Source of the DNA: Polynucleobacter sp. HIN7
GTDB lineage: Bacteria; Pseudomonadota; Gammaproteobacteria; Burkholderiales; Burkholderiaceae
Assembly: GCF_030297595.1 (NCBI RefSeq)
Contig: NZ_AP028138.1
Coordinates: forward strand, 558,001 to 622,000
Length of the DNA: 64,000 bases
Direction of reading: 5' to 3'
Positions 32,963 to 41,828 of this stretch are shown piece by piece (positions within the stretch are counted from its first letter, which is position 1; each line of letters starts with the position of its first letter). A program made the position numbers and the translations under genes. The notes under the pieces were generated by a model. That model saw only the letters and a program-made list of their open reading frames with translations, did no database searches and had not been told where the DNA came from.

Positions 32963-33799
32963 CTAGCCAAGGATGGTTTTATCAGAACGAATGGCCTGAA
33001 GGATGGTGGTTGCAATCTCTTCAATTGATTTGCTAGTGGTCGAGACCCATGGAATGGACTCGCGTCGCATCATGGCAGTGGCTTCATTAATCTCATATCG
33101 ACAGTTTTCTAGCTTGGCATAGTTACTTCCCGGCCGGCGTTCATTCCGGATCTCAGAGAGGCGTTCGGGGTCGATCGTTAAACCAAAAATCTTTTGTTTA
33201 TGAGAGAGAAGATCTTTGGGCAGCTGGCCGCGCTCAAAATCTTCGGGGATTAAGGGGTAGTTGGCTGCCTTTAATCCATACTGCATCGCCAAATAAAGGC
33301 TAGTTGGTGTTTTACCAACCCGAGATACGCCCACCAGAATTACATTCGCATCGACCAGATTTTGATTGGACTGGCCATCGTCATGGGCTAAGGAATAGTT
33401 AATCGCTTCAATCCGGTTTTTATAAGCATCCGTATCAGCATTGTGATGCAGGCGATTGATTGCATGGGTTGAGCGCATTCCTAGCGTTTGTTCAAGGGGT
33501 GCCACAAAGGTTTGGAACATATCAAGCACTAAAGCTTTGGCTTGCCCAACGATCTGGTTTACCTCTGGATTGACAAGGGTGGTAAAAACAATCGCTTGGC
33601 CATACTTGGGATCGGTGCCATTAATTTGAGATACCGCGTCATGCGCTTTATCGATGGTATCCACAAAAGGAATACGAACCTGTCGAAAGCTAGCCTCGAA
33701 CTGAGCTAGGATCGATTGACTAAAGTTTTCAGCGGTAATACCCGTTCCATCAGAGACGATGTAAACAATGCGAGGTAGGGTATTGGCCGGAAGAGTCAT
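32963..33799 (-). CDS. ppsR: PEP synthase regulatory kinase/pyrophosphorylase PpsR
   Basis: 278 residues of the DUF299 family. The nucleotide-binding P-loop is GVSRVGKTPTSLYLA near residues 152-166, and the N-terminus YIVSDGTGITAEN is typical. These enzymes inactivate PEP synthase by ADP-dependent phosphorylation of a threonine and reactivate it by phosphate-dependent removal. The gene is divergent from ppsA with about 130 bases between, the usual pairing, which fixes the substrate as PpsA rather than pyruvate phosphate dikinase. Confidence 0.94.
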   Translation of the reverse strand: MTLPANTLPRIVYIVSDGTGITAENFSQSILAQFEASFRQVRIPFVDTIDKAHDAVSQINGTDPKYGQAIVFTTLVNPEVNQIVGQAKALVLDMFQTFVAPLEQTLGMRSTHAINRLHHNADTDAYKNRIEAINYSLAHDDGQSNQNLVDANVILVGVSRVGKTPTSLYLAMQYGLKAANYPLIPEDFERGQLPKDLLSHKQKIFGLTIDPERLSEIRNERRPGSNYAKLENCRYEINEATAMMRRESIPWVSTTSKSIEEIATTILQAIRSDKTILG

Positions 33800-33930
33800 G
33801 GTGGTTATTGCGATAAAGATTGATTAAAAAATAGGCAAATTAAGGTCCAGTAATACAATACTGATCATTCAAGTATGCCCGATTTTAGGAGCAACGCTTT
33901 AGCCAGTTTTTTAACTTTACGAGAGTCTTT

Positions 33931-36318
33931 ATGTCTATGCAAAATAAGCAAAACGCCTATGTTTTGCCTTTTGAGGAGCTGCGTGTCGGCGATGTTGAGT
34001 CGGTAGGCGGTAAAAATTCCTCACTGGGTGAAATGATTTCACAATTGGCATCTGCAGGGGTCCGTGTGCCAACCGGTTTTGCCACCACATCCATCGCATT
34101 TCGGGATTTTTTAAAACACAATCAACTGGATCAAAAGATTTCGGAGCGGCTTGCTAAGCTCAATGTTGATGACGTTCGTGCTTTGGCAGAAGCGGGTGCG
34201 CAGATTCGTTCGTGGATCGAAGGAGCTGCTTTTCAACCTCAGTTAGAGGCCGAAATACGAGCAGCTTTTCAAAAACTCGATGCATCCGGCAAAGGATCGT
34301 TTGCGGTCCGCTCTTCGGCAACGGCTGAGGACCTACCTGACGCTTCATTTGCAGGTCAGCAAGAAACCTTTTTGAACGTATCGGGTATTGATGATGTATT
34401 AAAAAAGATCCGTGAGGTGTTTGCATCCCTGTATAACGATCGTGCGATTTCCTACCGTGTCCACAAAGGATTTGCCCATGCAGATGTGGCTCTTTCTGCG
34501 GGTGTGCAGCGTATGGTGCGCTCAGACCTTGGAGCGGCAGGCGTGATGTTCACTCTCGATACAGAGTCTGGCTTTCCAGGAGTGGTTTTTATTACCTCAA
34601 GCTATGGCTTGGGCGAGACCGTCGTGCAGGGTGCAGTTAATCCCGATGAGTTTTATGTTTTCAAAGAGACTCTTGCAAAAGGTAAAAAAGCGATTATCCG
34701 GAAGTCGTTAGGATCGAAATTAATTCAGATGCAATTTGCTCCCCAAGGTTCCACAGAGCGTGTACAAACTGTTGAGGTAGGTCCTGAAGAGCGCAATCGT
34801 TTCTCAATTAGCGATGAAGATGTTACTGAGCTTGCCAAGTATGCGGTCATTATCGAGAAGCACTATGGTCGACCCATGGATATCGAATGGGGCAAAGACG
34901 GTGTGGATGGCAAGATCTACATCCTTCAAGCCCGTCCAGAGACCGTGAAGAGCCAAGCGGCAGATCAAGTGGAACTTCGCTATCGCTTAAAGGGAAATTC
35001 AAAAGTCATTACAACCGGCCGAGCCATTGGTCAAAAAATTGGAGGCGGTCCGGTACGTGTGATTAGGGACGCCAGCGAAATGGATCGGGTTCAGCCTGGT
35101 GATGTTTTGGTGGCTGATATGACCGACCCAAATTGGGAGCCCGTCATGAAGCGGGCCTCAGCAATTGTTACCAATCGAGGTGGCAGAACCTGCCATGCCG
35201 CGATTATTGCGCGCGAGTTGGGGGTCCCTGCAGTTGTGGGCTGTAGTAATGCAACCGATGTCTTACAAGATGGTGCGGTTGTTACTGTTTCGTGCGCCGA
35301 GGGTGATGAAGGACGCATTTATGACGGTCTGATTGAAACCGAGGTTACTGAGGTAAAGCGTGGGGTTCTGCCAGACATACCAGTCAAGATCACCATGAAC
35401 ATCGGCAACCCTCAATTAGCGTTTGATTTCTGCCAACTGCCGAATGCAGGGGTTGGCCTAGCTCGTCTGGAATTCATTATCAACAATTACATTGGCGTGC
35501 ATCCCCGCGCAGTGTTGGAGTACCCCAATATTGACGCTGATCTAAAGCGAGCAGTGGAGAGTGTAGCGCGTGGCTATTCAAGTCCACGAGCATTTTATGA
35601 GGATAAATTGGTTGAAGGTGTGGCCACGATTGCCGCGGCTTTCTATCCCAAGCCAGTGATTGTGCGCCTTTCAGACTTTAAGTCCAACGAGTATAAGAAG
35701 TTGATTGGTGGGTCTCGTTACGAGCCAGATGAAGAGAATCCCATGCTCGGTTTTCGGGGGGCATCGCGGTATGTGTCGGAGGATTTCGGGGAGGCCTTTG
35801 CTCTTGAATGCGCGGCGATGAAGCGGGTACGCGAGGAAATGGGCTTAGATAATGTTGAGATCATGGTGCCGTTTGTGCGCACGATTGCCCAGGCAAAGCG
35901 CGTGATTGACATGATGGCTAAGTTTGGTCTGCAACGTGGAGTGAATGGCCTGAAATTGATCATGATGTGCGAGATTCCATCAAATGCCATTCTGGCCGAT
36001 CAATTCTTGGAGTATTTTGATGGCTTCTCGATTGGTTCAAACGATATGACCCAGTTAACCTTGGGGCTTGATCGCGACTCTGGCATGGAGCTCTTAGCGA
36101 TTGATTTCGATGAACGCGATCCGGCGGTGGAGTTCATGATCGAGCGCTCGATTGATGCCTGCGTCAAACAAGGTAAGTATGTCGGTATTTGTGGACAGGG
36201 CCCGTCTGATCATCCAGACTTTGCCAAGTGGCTGGTCAAAAAAGGAATCACCTCAATCTCACTCAACCCAGACAGTGTTGTACAAACCTGGGAGTTTTTG
36301 GCCAAGAACGGATCGTAA
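33931..36318 (+). CDS. ppsA: Phosphoenolpyruvate synthase
   Basis: 795 residues. An N-terminal ATP-grasp-like nucleotide domain is followed by a swivelling phosphohistidine domain with H422 in [10 protein letters not shown]. The C-terminal PEP/pyruvate barrel carries the catalytic Cys in [13 protein letters not shown]. It converts pyruvate and ATP to PEP, AMP and phosphate for gluconeogenesis on three-carbon substrates. The threonine just before the active histidine (RTCH) is the expected PpsR target. Regulated by the divergent ppsR product, and ends at a strong terminator. Confidence 0.97.
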   Translation: MSMQNKQNAYVLPFEELRVGDVESVGGKNSSLGEMISQLASAGVRVPTGFATTSIAFRDFLKHNQLDQKISERLAKLNVDDVRALAEAGAQIRSWIEGAAFQPQLEAEIRAAFQKLDASGKGSFAVRSSATAEDLPDASFAGQQETFLNVSGIDDVLKKIREVFASLYNDRAISYRVHKGFAHADVALSAGVQRMVRSDLGAAGVMFTLDTESGFPGVVFITSSYGLGETVVQGAVNPDEFYVFKETLAKGKKAIIRKSLGSKLIQMQFAPQGSTERVQTVEVGPEERNRFSISDEDVTELAKYAVIIEKHYGRPMDIEWGKDGVDGKIYILQARPETVKSQAADQVELRYRLKGNSKVITTGRAIGQKIGGGPVRVIRDASEMDRVQPGDVLVADMTDPNWEPVMKRASAIVTNRGGRTCHAAIIARELGVPAVVGCSNATDVLQDGAVVTVSCAEGDEGRIYDGLIETEVTEVKRGVLPDIPVKITMNIGNPQLAFDFCQLPNAGVGLARLEFIINNYIGVHPRAVLEYPNIDADLKRAVESVARGYSSPRAFYEDKLVEGVATIAAAFYPKPVIVRLSDFKSNEYKKLIGGSRYEPDEENPMLGFRGASRYVSEDFGEAFALECAAMKRVREEMGLDNVEIMVPFVRTIAQAKRVIDMMAKFGLQRGVNGLKLIMMCEIPSNAILADQFLEYFDGFSIGSNDMTQLTLGLDRDSGMELLAIDFDERDPAVEFMIERSIDACVKQGKYVGICGQGPSDHPDFAKWLVKKGITSISLNPDSVVQTWEFLAKNGS

Positions 36319-36337
36319 GTTCCTGTCCAACAAGACC

Positions 36338-36369
36338 AATAAGGCGGGCAAGACCCGCCTTATTTTTTT
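36338..36369 (+). terminator. Rho-independent terminator after ppsA
   Basis: An 11-bp perfect stem (AATAAGGCGGG at 36338-36348, CCCGCCTTATT at 36354-36364) has a CAAGA loop and is followed by a run of Ts to 36369. It lies 20 bases after the ppsA stop. The right arm contains the stop codon of the convergent Anbu gene. On the minus strand the T-run is poor, so it mainly serves ppsA. Confidence 0.93.
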
Positions 36370-37202
36370 ACCCTTTTTAGTCGTTTTACTTGGCTTGAAG
36401 ATTTGCCTTTGGGTTTATGGACAGGTACGCTGCCCAGCTTCTTTGACGGCGATAGAATCGAAATACTTTTCTTAGAGCCATTCCAACTGGGTTCTGGAAT
36501 GCTGAGTGCCACTTCTTTTAGTTTCTCACCCCAAATTCGATGCATCATTTCGAAGTAGGGATTATCTTCATCAATCGTGATTAATCTATCTAAATTGAAA
36601 GAGTCTTTCTCATAGACCAAGAGATCGAGCGGTAAGCCAACGGAAATATTACTTTTAATAGTCGAGTCCATCGAGATCAGGACACATTTGGTCGCTAAAT
36701 TAAGCGGGGTATTAAAACGAATCACCCGATCGAGAATGGGTTTACCGTATTTGGATTCTCCAATTTGAAAGTACGGAGTCTCCGGTGTAGTTTCAATGAA
36801 GTTACCGGCAGCGTAAATATTAAATAAACGAGGTTTCTCACCCTGGATTTGTCCACCAAAAATTAAGTTGCAATTGAACTCAATTCCTGACTTTTGCAGA
36901 TCCTCAAAATCGCGCTCTCTTACTTTCTTGACTGCAGAACCAACCACCGTCGCTGCCTCATGACAGCTTTTGGCATTCCAAAGATTGATGCCATCGAACA
37001 TTTCACCTTGGAGCAGAATTTCTTTGACTGCTTGGGTAATGGCTAAGTTACCCGAGCTCATGAGAACAAAAAAACGCTCTCGGTCTTGATGAAAGAGGGC
37101 CATCTTACGAAAGGTACCGATTTGGTCAACTCCCGCATTCGTTCGAGTATCGGCTAAGAAGACTAGGCCTTCATCGAGGCAAAGGGCAACGCAATAGGTC
37201 AT
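36360..37202 (-). CDS. Anbu-type proteasome-like protease
   Basis: 280 residues of the bacterial proteasome-homologue (Anbu, COG3484) family. The N-terminal threonine directly after the initiator Met (MTYCVALCLDEG) would be the nucleophile. D17 (in ADTRTN) and a lysine at mature position 32 (FRKM) fit the catalytic set of Ntn hydrolases such as HslV. The family core is about 235-245 residues; here a basic Ser/Lys-rich tail of about 48 residues follows (ends KRLKRVKK). It is the last gene of a tight operon with an ATP-grasp enzyme, an alpha-E protein and a transglutaminase-like protein. Physiological substrate unknown. Confidence 0.9.
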   Translation of the reverse strand: MTYCVALCLDEGLVFLADTRTNAGVDQIGTFRKMALFHQDRERFFVLMSSGNLAITQAVKEILLQGEMFDGINLWNAKSCHEAATVVGSAVKKVRERDFEDLQKSGIEFNCNLIFGGQIQGEKPRLFNIYAAGNFIETTPETPYFQIGESKYGKPILDRVIRFNTPLNLATKCVLISMDSTIKSNISVGLPLDLLVYEKDSFNLDRLITIDEDNPYFEMMHRIWGEKLKEVALSIPEPSWNGSKKSISILSPSKKLGSVPVHKPKGKSSSQVKRLKRVKK

Positions 37203-37204
37203 GG

Positions 37205-38017
37205 TTACAGCACTTTCACTTGTTGTATGGCAATGCGAGCCCGTAGCTCCTCTTGGCCACCACCGGAACGGATTCCTTTGATGGGTGCAGCTGAATAATA
37301 ATCCCTTCCAATGGCCAAGCGAATATGCCGTTGATCCGTCAGGCAGGCATGGGTTACATCAATACTGATCCAGCGACCTTGATCTGCATCCAAACAAACA
37401 TCTACCCAGGCATGACTTGCTAGGTTTGGAGATTCTTCGGCAAAGAAGTAGCCGCTAACATAGCGCGCTGGAATATTGGCAAACCGACATAGACTTAGCA
37501 TGATGTGACTATGATCTTGGCAGACCCCAGTCTGCATCGCAAATGATTGAGCTGCTGTCGTTGCAAAGGTCGTGACACCTGCTTGATAACGAATGCCGGC
37601 ACGAATCGCATCGGCTAGAGCCAAAACAGAATCAATGTCACGTTTATTAGGAAGTGCCGATTCAAAATACGATTGCATTGGTTCTGATATTTGTGTGAGG
37701 CTGGATGGCTGTAGAAGATAGTACGGGGACACGGCATGGGTATCATCCCGGTACTCATAGCATCCATGGCTCTTGACTTCTCCTTTGGCAGTAATGCTCA
37801 TTGATTTATAGGGCGCGTCGAGTACTAATGTTTGGCAGGTATTACCAAAAGTGTCTTGAGTGGACTTGGCTTTGACGGGCGACTGAATTTGCCACTTTAC
37901 AATCGTTTGCCCTTTGTTATCTAGTGGGCTTAGTCTTAACTCCTGAATCGAATAGCGAACTGGATTGTCGTATTGGTATTCGGTATGGTGCTCAATTTGT
38001 AAGTGCATAGGTTTCAT
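37205..38017 (-). CDS. Transglutaminase-like cysteine peptidase of the Anbu operon
   Basis: 270 residues from the ATG at 38017 (MKPMHLQIEHHTEYQYDNPV...), starting one base after the alpha-E stop; an upstream in-frame ATG at 38065 overlaps that gene. An N-terminal beta domain typical of bacterial transglutaminase-like proteins comes first. The catalytic core follows with Cys in TGVCQDHSH, His in ASHAWVDV and Asp in SIDVTHA. No signal peptide, so probably cytoplasmic. Such proteins more often hydrolyse amide or peptide bonds than cross-link. In this operon it may trim a peptide made by the ATP-grasp partner (inference). Confidence 0.9.
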   Translation of the reverse strand: MKPMHLQIEHHTEYQYDNPVRYSIQELRLSPLDNKGQTIVKWQIQSPVKAKSTQDTFGNTCQTLVLDAPYKSMSITAKGEVKSHGCYEYRDDTHAVSPYYLLQPSSLTQISEPMQSYFESALPNKRDIDSVLALADAIRAGIRYQAGVTTFATTAAQSFAMQTGVCQDHSHIMLSLCRFANIPARYVSGYFFAEESPNLASHAWVDVCLDADQGRWISIDVTHACLTDQRHIRLAIGRDYYSAAPIKGIRSGGGQEELRARIAIQQVKVL

Positions 38018-38018
38018 C

Positions 38019-38996
38019 TTAGGCAACGGCAAGGGGGATGAGGTATGCATTACTGAGCTCGTCACCGATGTGATTAATTCGTTTTAAGAACTGCTTCGTG
38101 AACTCTTCAAGACCCATATGAAAGACTTCGTTGATATCAGAGTAATCAAGGTCAGCTTGGAGTTTGCCGATAAGACGTTCAATCTCTTTGGAATTCTGAT
38201 TCCGAATTTCACCCAGCAGCATAATTAAATCACCCACGCAATAGCGTAGTGAACGGGGCATTTGTTGATTAAAGATTAGGAGTTCTGCTGCCTTTTGCGG
38301 GGTAATTTGGTCTGAGTAAATTTGGCGGTAGATCTCAAAAGCAGATACAGATCGCAACAGGGCGGCCCAGTGATAGAAATCAAAGAATGCTGAATCCGCC
38401 TCTTCATGGACATCTTGAATAGGTTTTAATTGGCGCAAGCTTGCTGGATCTTGGTACTTGGTTTCTAGGATGCGAGCAGTATTATCGGCGCGCTCTAGTA
38501 AGGTGCCAATGCGCATGAAGTAATAGGCCTCATTTTTCAGCATCGTGCCATGCATGACCCCCCGGGAGAGGTGGCAGCGATATTTAACCCAGTCTAGAAG
38601 GCTACTGGGATCAGCATAATCCTGTTTGGTAAGTAATTGCGTTAACTCAAGCCAGGTGGTGTTTTGGGTTTCCCACAGCTCAGATGTAATCCGTCCACGA
38701 ATCGCTCGCGCGTTTTCACGGGCGGCGCGCAAGCAAGACACGATACTCGATGGATTATTCGCATCAGCGATCATGAACCGCAAAATGGATTCCTGGTTCA
38801 TCTGGGAGTGGCTCGCTAGGAACGCCGGTTCTAGTTTAGAGATGGTGAGTAACTTACGCCAACTTTGGTCTCGGTATTCAGAGGGCTGCGGCAGCAAAGA
38901 GGTTTGATAGTTCACATCGAGCATACGCGCGGTATTCTCAGCCCGCTCGGTATAGCGAGCCATCCAGTAGAGGCAATCGGCGGTACGGCTTAACAT
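38019..38996 (-). CDS. Alpha-E domain protein (COG2307)
   Basis: 325 residues, almost entirely helical, opening with the family signature MLSRTADCLYWMARYTERAE, then ENTARMLDV. Alpha-E proteins have no known fold-level enzyme motif and nearly always occur beside circularly permuted ATP-grasp genes, as here (three bases away). Conserved Arg, Glu and Tyr residues suggest a partner or substrate-binding role in peptide-bond or amide formation. No signal peptide or membrane segment is seen. Function not established. Confidence 0.9.
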   Translation of the reverse strand: MLSRTADCLYWMARYTERAENTARMLDVNYQTSLLPQPSEYRDQSWRKLLTISKLEPAFLASHSQMNQESILRFMIADANNPSSIVSCLRAARENARAIRGRITSELWETQNTTWLELTQLLTKQDYADPSSLLDWVKYRCHLSRGVMHGTMLKNEAYYFMRIGTLLERADNTARILETKYQDPASLRQLKPIQDVHEEADSAFFDFYHWAALLRSVSAFEIYRQIYSDQITPQKAAELLIFNQQMPRSLRYCVGDLIMLLGEIRNQNSKEIERLIGKLQADLDYSDINEVFHMGLEEFTKQFLKRINHIGDELSNAYLIPLAVA

Positions 38997-38999
38997 GGA

Positions 39000-40412
39000 C
39001 TAATCCTCCAGTACCCAAGTATCTTTGGTGCCACCACCTTGTGAAGAGTTCACCACCAAAGAACCCTCCTTGAGGGCAACGCGGGTTAACCCTCCCGGAA
39101 CCATCTTGATGGTTTTGCCAGAGAGCACAAAAGGTCGTAGATCAATATGGCGCGGGGCAATTCCAGACTCAACAAAGGTTGGACAGGTTGATAGAGATAG
39201 CGTCGGTTGAGCAATATATTGATCGGGATGTTGAATTAAGTTCGCTCGAAAGCGCTCAATTTCCTCTTTGGTGGATGCTGGACCTACCAGCATGCCATAG
39301 CCACCAGCGCCATGAGTTTCTTTGACGACCAGCTCATCAAGATGAGCCAAGCTGTAAGCCAGATCTTCGGCCTTGCGGCATTGATAAGTCGGTACATTGT
39401 TAAGAATCGGCTTTTCACCTAAGTAGAACTCAATCATTTGCGGCACATACGGATAAATGGATTTATCGTCCGCAATTCCAGTGCCAATCGCGTTGGCTAG
39501 AGTGATATTGCCCGCACGATAGGCATTGAGTAAGCCGGCTACGCCTAAAGCAGAATCGGATCGAAATGCTAAGGGATCTAAAAAGTCGTCATCAATGCGT
39601 CGATAGATTACATCGACCCGCTGAGGCCCTTGGGTGGTTCGCATGAACACTTCTTCATCTTTGACAAACAGGTCCTTACCTTCGACCAGTTCGACACCCA
39701 TCTGTTGAGCAAGGTAAGTATGTTCAAAGTAGGCCGAGTTAAACATGCCTGGGGTGAGAACAACTACATTTGGTTTTTTTACTCCCTCTGGCTTAACGGA
39801 TTTGAGGCATTCCAATAGAAGGTCGGGGTAGTGCTCCACGGGGGCAACTCGATAGCGTTGGAATAGATCGGGAAAGAGGCGCATCATCATTTTGCGATCC
39901 TCAACCATATAGGACACGCCAGATGGTACGCGCAGATTGTCCTCTAGGACATAAAACTCACCTGCGCCTGCACGCACAATATCAATCCCGGCGATTTGAG
40001 CATAAATATTCCGCGGTACATCGATATGGCGCATTTCCGGTCGATATTGAGCATTATTAAAAATCTGCTCCCCGGGAATAATCCCAGCTTTAATGATTGC
40101 TTCGTCGTGATAGACATCATGAATAAAGTGATTGAGTGCGGTCACGCGTTGCCGAAGTCCTGCTTCAAGCGTCGACCATTCTTCTGCTGTGAATATCCGT
40201 GGGACTTGGTCAAATGGAATAGTGCGCTCAGTCCCCAAATCATCACCATAGACTGCAAAGGTGATGCCAACCCGACGAAAGATGAGATCGGCCTCAGCCC
40301 GTTTAAGGGCCATCAGAGCATCACTTTGCTCAGTTAGCCATTGCTGAAAGATGGCGTAGTGGGGTCTAGCCGCACCATGCACATCAAACATTTCGTCAAA
40401 CGGGGTTTTCAT
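39000..40412 (-). CDS. Circularly permuted ATP-grasp family ligase (COG2308)
   Basis: 470 residues from the ATG at 40412 (MKTPFDEMFDVHGAARPHY...). An ATG at 40481 would add 23 residues lacking family character and would fall inside a repeat array. It is a type-2 circularly permuted ATP-grasp protein: conserved YVLEDNLRVPSGVSYM, KETHGAGGYGML (ATP phosphate loop) and the C-terminal SSQGGGTKDTWVLE. ATP-grasp enzymes join a carboxylate to an amine or thiol through an acyl phosphate, so an amide or peptide product is expected. First gene of the four-gene operon with alpha-E, transglutaminase-like and Anbu genes. Confidence 0.92.
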   Translation of the reverse strand: MKTPFDEMFDVHGAARPHYAIFQQWLTEQSDALMALKRAEADLIFRRVGITFAVYGDDLGTERTIPFDQVPRIFTAEEWSTLEAGLRQRVTALNHFIHDVYHDEAIIKAGIIPGEQIFNNAQYRPEMRHIDVPRNIYAQIAGIDIVRAGAGEFYVLEDNLRVPSGVSYMVEDRKMMMRLFPDLFQRYRVAPVEHYPDLLLECLKSVKPEGVKKPNVVVLTPGMFNSAYFEHTYLAQQMGVELVEGKDLFVKDEEVFMRTTQGPQRVDVIYRRIDDDFLDPLAFRSDSALGVAGLLNAYRAGNITLANAIGTGIADDKSIYPYVPQMIEFYLGEKPILNNVPTYQCRKAEDLAYSLAHLDELVVKETHGAGGYGMLVGPASTKEEIERFRANLIQHPDQYIAQPTLSLSTCPTFVESGIAPRHIDLRPFVLSGKTIKMVPGGLTRVALKEGSLVVNSSQGGGTKDTWVLED

Positions 40413-40466
40413 AGTCTTTACGGTATTACGCCGGAATGACAAATCATCCGTAAATTGGCATGGCTT

Positions 40467-40493
40467 GGTGCAAATATGCACCTAAATGGTGCA
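40467..40493. repeat. Three alternating GGTGCA/TGCACC repeats upstream of the Anbu operon
   Basis: GGTGCA at 40467-40472, TGCACC at 40477-40482 and GGTGCA at 40488-40493, with spacers of four and five bases. The first two form a 6-4-6 palindrome, and the last two form an alternative hairpin. They lie 55-81 bases before the ATP-grasp ATG and just after the smpB stop on the same strand. They could be an operator or mutually exclusive RNA hairpins; function is inferred. Confidence 0.6.
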
Positions 40494-40503
40494 AGAAACA
40501 GGA

Positions 40504-40953
40504 TTATGAGAGTTGACCGCGCACGATTCTGGCTTTTTCTCGCTCCCAGTCACGCTCTTTACTTGCCTCGCGCTTATCGTGTTGTTTCTTTCCGCGGGCA
40601 AGCCCAATTTCACATTTAACTCGACCCTTTGAGAAGTGCAAATTGAGCGGGACCAAGGTATAGCCTCGCTGCTCAACTTTGCCGATGAGTTTCCGAATCT
40701 CGCTCTCATTTAAGAGGAGCTTGCGGGTTCGGGTGGGGTCGGCATGAATATGAGTCGATGTCGAGGAGAGTGGACTGATGTGAGAACCAATCAAATAAAT
40801 TTCAGCATTACGCACTACGACATACGCTTCCTTAATTTGCGCACGACCAGCACGAATTGCCTTAACCTCCCACCCTTCGAGGACAAGGCCCGCTTCATAG
40901 CGTTCTTCAATAAAATAATCAAAGAAGGCTTTTTTGTTATCGACGATACTCAT
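40504..40953 (-). CDS. smpB: SsrA-binding protein SmpB
   Basis: 149 residues. N-terminal [20 protein letters not shown] and the [19 protein letters not shown] segment form the OB-fold that binds tmRNA. The basic C-terminal tail (KRERD-like, here [16 protein letters not shown]) enters the mRNA channel of stalled ribosomes. It is essential for trans-translation. Divergent from ratA-rnfH with 34 bases between starts, the same arrangement as in E. coli. Confidence 0.97.
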   Translation of the reverse strand: MSIVDNKKAFFDYFIEERYEAGLVLEGWEVKAIRAGRAQIKEAYVVVRNAEIYLIGSHISPLSSTSTHIHADPTRTRKLLLNESEIRKLIGKVEQRGYTLVPLNLHFSKGRVKCEIGLARGKKQHDKREASKERDWEREKARIVRGQLS

Positions 40954-40987
40954 GGTTTAGAGTTTTTATAGGTTCCACGGTTTCATT

Positions 40988-41422
40988 ATGGCAGACGTCA
41001 ATAAGACGGTTTTGATTGGTCAATCCGCTGACCGCATGTACAGCCTAGTAACGGATGTTGCGCGCTATCCAGAGTTTTTACCCTGGTGCGGCGGTGTGGA
41101 TATTTATGAGCAAACCGAAACGGTTCTCGATGCCAAAATTAAGATCCACTTTAAAGGGATTGAGCAATTCTTTCATACGCGAAATGCCAACCATCGCCCT
41201 GATTCGATTGATATGCAATTTGTTGATGGTCCATTTAAAAAGTTCACTGGCCAGTGGCGCTTCATTCCCTTGCGCGATGATGCATGCAAGATTGAGTTCA
41301 ATTTGCACTGGGAGTTCAAAAGTGCCATCTTGGATAAGATCATAGGCCCGGTGTTCTCCTACATCGCCAGCACCTTTGTGGATTGCTTTGTAAAGCGTGC
41401 GGAGCAACTCTATGGCCACTAA
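40988..41422 (+). CDS. ratA: RatA/COQ10 START-domain protein
   Basis: 144 residues of the polyketide cyclase/START superfamily related to COQ10 and RatA. It begins MADVNKTVLIGQSADRMYSL and has the VTDVARYPEFLPWCGG segment typical of the family. Annotated in E. coli as a ribosome association toxin; in other bacteria and in mitochondria the fold binds ubiquinone. Which role applies here cannot be told from sequence. Its 3' end overlaps the rnfH start, matching the E. coli smpB/ratA-rnfH locus. Confidence 0.88.
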   Translation: MADVNKTVLIGQSADRMYSLVTDVARYPEFLPWCGGVDIYEQTETVLDAKIKIHFKGIEQFFHTRNANHRPDSIDMQFVDGPFKKFTGQWRFIPLRDDACKIEFNLHWEFKSAILDKIIGPVFSYIASTFVDCFVKRAEQLYGH

Positions 41423-41774
41423 AGCGCAGACCATGGAAATACTTTTATGCGATGCGCGCCAGGATCCGCCATTACTTCAAATTCATCATCTTCCGTTAAA
41501 GGGTGTTACAAAGCCCACGGTGGGTTGGGCGCTTCAAAGCTTGGGCATTGCCAAAGATCAAGATGATCCAGTGATTAGCCGTAAGGGCTGCTATGGGGTA
41601 TTTGGTAAGCGCAAGGATTGGAGTAGCCCGCTATATGCCGGCGACCGTTTAGAGCTCTATGCACCATTACGCATTGACCCTAAATTAGCCAGACGAAAGA
41701 AGGCCAATCGCGATAAAGATAGCCTTTTAAAGGCCAAAGCCATGCGCCGGCAAGCTGCGAAACCGAGACCTTAA
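41412..41774 (+). CDS. rnfH: RnfH family ubiquitin-like protein
   Basis: 120 residues from the ATG at 41412, which overlaps the ratA stop by eleven bases; a GTG at 41397 would add five residues. The beta-grasp core includes VGWALQSLG and KDQDDPVISRKGCYGVFGK. The C-terminal AGDRLELYAPLRIDPK is the RnfH family signature. A basic Lys/Arg-rich tail follows. Function is poorly known; it always pairs with ratA. Small size and context make the call reliable. Confidence 0.88.
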   Translation: MATKAQTMEILLCDARQDPPLLQIHHLPLKGVTKPTVGWALQSLGIAKDQDDPVISRKGCYGVFGKRKDWSSPLYAGDRLELYAPLRIDPKLARRKKANRDKDSLLKAKAMRRQAAKPRP

Positions 41775-41797
41775 AGGAGTCCTCGACCCAGAACCTT

Positions 41798-41803
41798 TAT
41801 AAT
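41798..41803 (+). promoter_or_regulatory. Candidate -10 element for guaBA
   Basis: A perfect TATAAT in the 54-base gap between rnfH and guaB, about 26 bases before the guaB ATG. No convincing -35 at 16-18 bases upstream. Suggests guaBA has its own start. Confidence 0.4.
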
Positions 41804-41828
41804 CGGATTTTGCGACTAGGGGTTTTGC

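Noticed and set aside
33854..33859. TACAAT as a -10 for ppsA
   Set aside because: No acceptable -35 at 16-18 bases; left out as unsupported.
36338..36369. Bidirectional terminator also serving the Anbu gene
   Set aside because: On the minus strand the stem is followed by TTATTGG, a weak T-run, and the hairpin includes the gene's stop codon.
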